NCBI GenBank assembly: GCA_018712075.1
Contig: DVHN01000045.1
Location: 1-64,000 of the forward strand
DNA length: 64,000 nt
Reading direction: 5' to 3'
DNA from: Candidatus Fimimorpha faecalis
Lineage (GTDB): Bacteria; Bacillota; Clostridia; Lachnospirales; Lachnospiraceae
Below are positions 60,051 to 64,000 of this stretch, piece after piece. Position 1 is the first letter of the stretch, and each line of letters begins with the position of its first letter. Made by a program: the position numbers and the translations under genes. The notes under the pieces were generated by a model. The model was not told where the DNA came from. It ran no database searches and saw nothing but the letters and a program-made list of their open reading frames with translations.

Positions 60051-63000
60051 ATGGCATTACAATTTATTTTTGGAAATTCCATCTGCGGAAAGTCGGAGTA
60101 TATGTATAAAGTGGTAATTGAACAGGCACAAAAACATCCAGATTGGAATTATTTGTTTCTTGTACCAGAACAGGCAACATTAATGACACAAAAAGGATTA
60201 ATTGATCAGCATCCGAGACATGCACTTGGTAATATTGACGTATTAAGTTTTCAGCGTTTGGCTTATCGAGTTTTTGATGAATTATGTGTACCGATGCTGA
60301 ATATATTGGATGATACGGGAAAGGCAATGATTTTAAGAAAAGTTGCAGAGGAACAAAAAATGAATATGAATGCATTTCGAAAAAATTTGTCCCAAACTGG
60401 ATTCATTCAAGAATTAAAATCCATGATTTCAGAGCTATATCAATACAGGATTGGAGAAGATCAGTTAGAATCTTTAATTTCTCAGATGAATCGGAATCCG
60501 CTGTTGCAGTTAAAGCTGCGGGATTTGTCGGTTATTTATCATGCATTTCAAAAAAAATTGCAAAATGAATATATTACGGCAGAGGAGCAATTAATGGTAC
60601 TTTGTAATCATATTGATCATTCTGAAATGATAAAAAATAGTGTGATTTTATTAGATGAATTTACTGGTTTTACACCAATTCAATATCGAGTATTAGAGTT
60701 ATTGCTGGTTCATGCCCGTCATGTTGTATGTTCGGTTACAGTAGGGAGTGGGGTTAATCCATATCAAAAGATGGCATCGCACGAGCTTTTTTATATGAGT
60801 CATCAAATAGTAGAAAAATTGCGGGAGATGGCCATTAAAAATCATATTTCTTATGGAAAAGATAAAGAAATTCCAAAAGCGTGGGAACGTTCTTACCAGA
60901 AAAACAATGGAGGAAAAGGAAAAAATTCAAATCAATTGCAGGCAGAAATGCAGCATATGGAACAACAGGTTTTTCGTTATCCTAATATACAATGGAAAAA
61001 AGAGGTACAGCGACACTGGATTTATTCTGCAAAAAATCCAGAACAGGAGGTGCAGTTTGTACTACAAGAGATACTACGATTAATCCGAGAGGAGACATAC
61101 GAGTATCGGGAAATTGGCATTGTAACAGGAGATCTTAGCATTTATGAACCAATTTTAACGCACCAGTTGACAAAAGCAGGAATTCCATTTTTTATTGATC
61201 AAAAAAAGAATTTATCCAGGCATCCGTTGGCAGAATTGGTAAGAAGTGTAATTGCAGTAATTTCTCACCGTTTTTCTTATGAAGCGATGGTTTCCTATTT
61301 GAGAAATCCATTGGTTCCAGTGGAAAGAGAAGCAGTGGATGAAATAGAGAATTATATTGTTGCTACAGGAATGAAAGGGAAAAAAGCATGGGAAACTGAA
61401 TGGACACGTGTTTATCGTGGGTTGCCAAAAGAACGCTTAAAGAAATTAAATGAAATACGGGAAGCGATTCTAGAACCGCTTCGTATTCTTATGGATGCAA
61501 AGCCAGAAGAGGGAAAATGGACAATAAAAGAACGTTCCAAAGCATTATTTTATTTTATGGATGCAATTCAAATTGAAAAACAATTGGAAGAAATGGCGAG
61601 ACAGTTTGGTGAAATAGGAGAGTTCCATCGTCAAAAAGAGTATGAACAAACGTATCAAAAGGTACTAGATTTATTGGATCAGATGGTGGAGTTAATGGGA
61701 GAAGAGGAAGTTTCGGCCGAACAATATGGAGAAATTTTAGATTCTGGTTTGCAAGATATTCAGGTAGGGTTGATTCCAGCTACGCTGGATCGGCTTTTAG
61801 CAGGAGATTTAATGCGTACACGTCTTGGAAAAGTACGTGCATTGTTTGTGATTGGAGTAAATGATGGATTGCTTCCAGCCAATGGAGAGAGAAGGGGAAT
61901 CCTTTCTGACAATGATCGAGAATTAATCCGAGAAATGGATATGGAATTGGCTCCGACGGCAAAGGAAGATGCATTTACACAGAAATTTTATATGTATTTA
62001 ATGCTGACTAAACCAACCCAAAGGCTGTATCTTTGCTATAGCAGACTGGATCGAGATGGAACAGCAATCCGACCTTCCTATTTAATTTCCACAATTAAGA
62101 GACTTTTTCCAAATCTAACAGAGTGTATTGCAGAACAGAAAATAAGCGGGATTCAGAGCTTGCAGAAACCTGAAAATAGTTTTGGAGTGTTGATTCAGGG
62201 ATTGCGTCAGTACTTAAATGGAGAAGAATGTACTTGGTGGGAAGAGTTGTACAGTTGGTATCGAAGGAATCCAAGTTATGGAAAAAAGATGGAGCAACTT
62301 TTGGAAGCCGCATTTTATGGATATAAAAAAGAAGCAATTTCTAAAACAATTGCGAAACGTCTTTTCTGGGAAACTCCAATGAATCATGTGACACGATTGG
62401 AGACATTTGCTTCCTGTGCCTATGCACATTTTTTAGCCTATGGGCTAAATTTAGAACCAAGAGTTCAATATCAGCTTGCAGCAGTGGATTATGGGAATAT
62501 TTTCCATCGTTCCATTGAGTACTTTTTTGGAAAAGTAAAAGAAAAGCAGTTGGACTGGACGAAGCTAAGCGTATCTCAGCGAATACAGACGGTGAATGAA
62601 TGTGTCCAAGAAGTGGCAAAGGATTATGGAAATACGATTTTGCAAAGCTCTGCCAGAAACCAGTATCTCGTACAGCGTTTGCAGAGAATGACGGATCGAA
62701 CCGTTTGGGCATTGGCAGAACAGTGGAAAGATGGAAACTTTGAACAGTCGTTAAGTGAAGCTGGATTTGCCTCAAGTGATGAATTGGAAAGTATGAAGCT
62801 GCCGTTGGAAGAGGGGGTTACAATGGCATTGCAAGGACGAATTGATCGAGTGGATGTGGCAGAAGATGAGGAAAATGTCTATGTAAAAGTTATTGATTAT
62901 AAATCAGGAAGTACGGAGTTTGATTTAACGAAAATCTATCATGGACTTCAACTTCAGTTAATTATCTATTTGGAAGCTGCATTAGAAATGGAAAAGAAAA

Positions 63001-63506
63001 AACATCCAGATAAAACGATTGTGCCAGCAGGAATTTATTATTATCATATCAAAGACCCAATCGTAGAGCAGGATAATCCAGAGGATAAACAGGCAGTCCA
63101 AAAGGCAGTAAAAAGGGAACTGAGAATGGATGGATTGACTAATTCTGATCCAGAAATTTTAAATCGTATTGATCATTCAGGAAATAAAAAATCAGAAATT
63201 GTGAAAAATCTGGAACGAAACGAGAATGGGAAAGCAACGAGCCGTTCTATGGTGGCAGATAGTGACCAAATGAAGCAGCTTTGTCAATTTGGATTAAAAA
63301 AAGCAACGGAGCTTGGAAAAGAAATGCTCTCTGGAAATATACCAATTAATCCATATGAATACAAGCAGATAAACTCCTGTGAATACTGTGAGTTTAAGGG
63401 GATCTGTGGATTTGACAGCCGTCTCGAAGGATTTGGATACCGAAGATTACAAAAGATGAAGCCAGAAGAGTTATGGAAAGCTTTAAAAAATAACAATAGA
63501 GAATAG
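60051..63506 (+). CDS. addB: ATP-dependent helicase/nuclease subunit B
   Basis: FIFGNSICGKSEYMYK, VPEQATLMTQ, DVLSFQRLAYRVF; C-terminal nuclease (VKVIDYKSG) and Fe-S cysteines (ETFASCAYAHFLAYGL ... CEYCEFKGICGFD). Confidence 0.95.
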   Translation: MALQFIFGNSICGKSEYMYKVVIEQAQKHPDWNYLFLVPEQATLMTQKGLIDQHPRHALGNIDVLSFQRLAYRVFDELCVPMLNILDDTGKAMILRKVAEEQKMNMNAFRKNLSQTGFIQELKSMISELYQYRIGEDQLESLISQMNRNPLLQLKLRDLSVIYHAFQKKLQNEYITAEEQLMVLCNHIDHSEMIKNSVILLDEFTGFTPIQYRVLELLLVHARHVVCSVTVGSGVNPYQKMASHELFYMSHQIVEKLREMAIKNHISYGKDKEIPKAWERSYQKNNGGKGKNSNQLQAEMQHMEQQVFRYPNIQWKKEVQRHWIYSAKNPEQEVQFVLQEILRLIREETYEYREIGIVTGDLSIYEPILTHQLTKAGIPFFIDQKKNLSRHPLAELVRSVIAVISHRFSYEAMVSYLRNPLVPVEREAVDEIENYIVATGMKGKKAWETEWTRVYRGLPKERLKKLNEIREAILEPLRILMDAKPEEGKWTIKERSKALFYFMDAIQIEKQLEEMARQFGEIGEFHRQKEYEQTYQKVLDLLDQMVELMGEEEVSAEQYGEILDSGLQDIQVGLIPATLDRLLAGDLMRTRLGKVRALFVIGVNDGLLPANGERRGILSDNDRELIREMDMELAPTAKEDAFTQKFYMYLMLTKPTQRLYLCYSRLDRDGTAIRPSYLISTIKRLFPNLTECIAEQKISGIQSLQKPENSFGVLIQGLRQYLNGEECTWWEELYSWYRRNPSYGKKMEQLLEAAFYGYKKEAISKTIAKRLFWETPMNHVTRLETFASCAYAHFLAYGLNLEPRVQYQLAAVDYGNIFHRSIEYFFGKVKEKQLDWTKLSVSQRIQTVNECVQEVAKDYGNTILQSSARNQYLVQRLQRMTDRTVWALAEQWKDGNFEQSLSEAGFASSDELESMKLPLEEGVTMALQGRIDRVDVAEDEENVYVKVIDYKSGSTEFDLTKIYHGLQLQLIIYLEAALEMEKKKHPDKTIVPAGIYYYHIKDPIVEQDNPEDKQAVQKAVKRELRMDGLTNSDPEILNRIDHSGNKKSEIVKNLERNENGKATSRSMVADSDQMKQLCQFGLKKATELGKEMLSGNIPINPYEYKQINSCEYCEFKGICGFDSRLEGFGYRRLQKMKPEELWKALKNNNRE

Positions 63507-63595
63507 ATTAATTTTGATACTGTAAGATTTTGTATAAAAATATTTATAAAAATTAATATTCATACATTTGTAAGAAAATTGTAATAATATAGTAC

Positions 63596-63624
63596 TTGAA
63601 TCGTGAATAAGAAATAGGTATAAT
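63596..63624 (+). promoter_or_regulatory. sigma-A-type promoter with no downstream ORF
   Basis: TTGAAT-17 bp-TATAAT. Confidence 0.55.
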
Positions 63625-63631
63625 AAAAATG

Positions 63632-63798
63632 CAAAGAAAATTTGATTTGAGTTCTCAAAAAAATAATATCATTTTCTTTGTATAAAAAAGATAAATTCCC
63701 ATGAAGATACATGAAAGGTATTTAGATTTATCTAGAATAATTGTTTCACATCATTATAAATGAGCAGGCAGAAACTCTCCATCTGCCTGCTTGTTTCA
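63632..63798 (+). ncRNA. candidate small RNA, ~165 nt
   Basis: Begins just after the promoter; CAAAGAAAAT (63632-63641) pairs with ATTTTCTTTG (63671-63680); ends with AGCAGGCAGA...TCTGCCTGCTTGTTT hairpin (63763-63795). Confidence 0.35.
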
Positions 63799-63805
63799 TT
63801 ATTAA

Positions 63806-63839
63806 ATAAGTCAGATGAAAGTTTTCATCTGACTTATTA
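63806..63839 (-). terminator. terminator downstream of argG
   Basis: AATAAGTCAGATGAAA-G-TTTTCATCTGACTTATT long stem between the candidate RNA and argG. Confidence 0.7.
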
Positions 63840-63845
63840 TGTAAA

Positions 63846-64000
63846 TTATTTATTCTTTTCGATTTCTGCCATTTTCATTGCACGAACTTTTAAAGAAAGT
63901 CCAAACAGATTGATGAATCCTTCTGCATCATGGTGGTCGTATAAATCACCAGTTGTAAATGAAGCAATGCTTTCATTGTATAAGCTGTATGGAGAAGTAG
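63846..64000 (-). CDS. argG: argininosuccinate synthase, C-terminal part (truncated by the window edge)
   Basis: Minus-strand translation ...[49 protein letters not shown], a typical ArgG C-terminus. Confidence 0.85.
   Translation of the reverse strand, partial: TSPYSLYNESIASFTTGDLYDHHDAEGFINLFGLSLKVRAMKMAEIEKNK

Noticed and set aside
1-64000. CRISPR arrays, tRNA/rRNA genes, insertion sequences, prophage genes
   Set aside because: No regularly spaced repeats, no tRNA- or rRNA-like sequences, and no transposase or phage structural proteins recognised in reading the sequence and ORF track.

Overview
This 64-kb, low-GC window looks like a chromosome segment of an anaerobic Clostridia/Lachnospiraceae-type Firmicute (inferred from protein content, gene order and codon use). 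Most of it is ordinary metabolism: pstSCAB-phoU-phoB-phoR, class II aldolase and type III glutamine synthetase, a pyruvate formate-lyase locus, a folate operon (folC-folE-folP-folBK) followed by pheA, Ppx/Ppk polyphosphate genes, a fructose PTS operon, a complete sialic-acid operon, an FprA flavoprotein, addB, and the 3' end of argG. I saw no rRNA, tRNA, CRISPR array, transposase or phage genes. Two loci stand out. (1) At 48.7-52.2 kb there are three consecutive genes: a transmembrane protein with a short, charged cytosolic N-terminus and an extracellular serpin domain, an ECF-type sigma factor, and a serpin lipoprotein. I propose a protease-sensing signalling system in which a serpin fold replaces the usual anti-sigma sensor domain. 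(2) At 20.0-23.3 kb pyruvate formate-lyase is split. The 678-aa catalytic subunit stops just before the glycyl-radical domain, an 80-aa ORF carries that domain, and between them lies a 68-aa degenerate paralogue of it without the RVSGY glycine. All three ORFs have their own RBS, and the last overlaps pflA. Other leads include a HerA/FtsK-type ATPase with a coiled-coil partner at the left edge, several structured intergenic elements, an unlisted 57-aa ORF with its own promoter and terminator, paired RpiR-like operators upstream of nanE, and a DtxR-like palindrome upstream of a TM-HMA metal protein.
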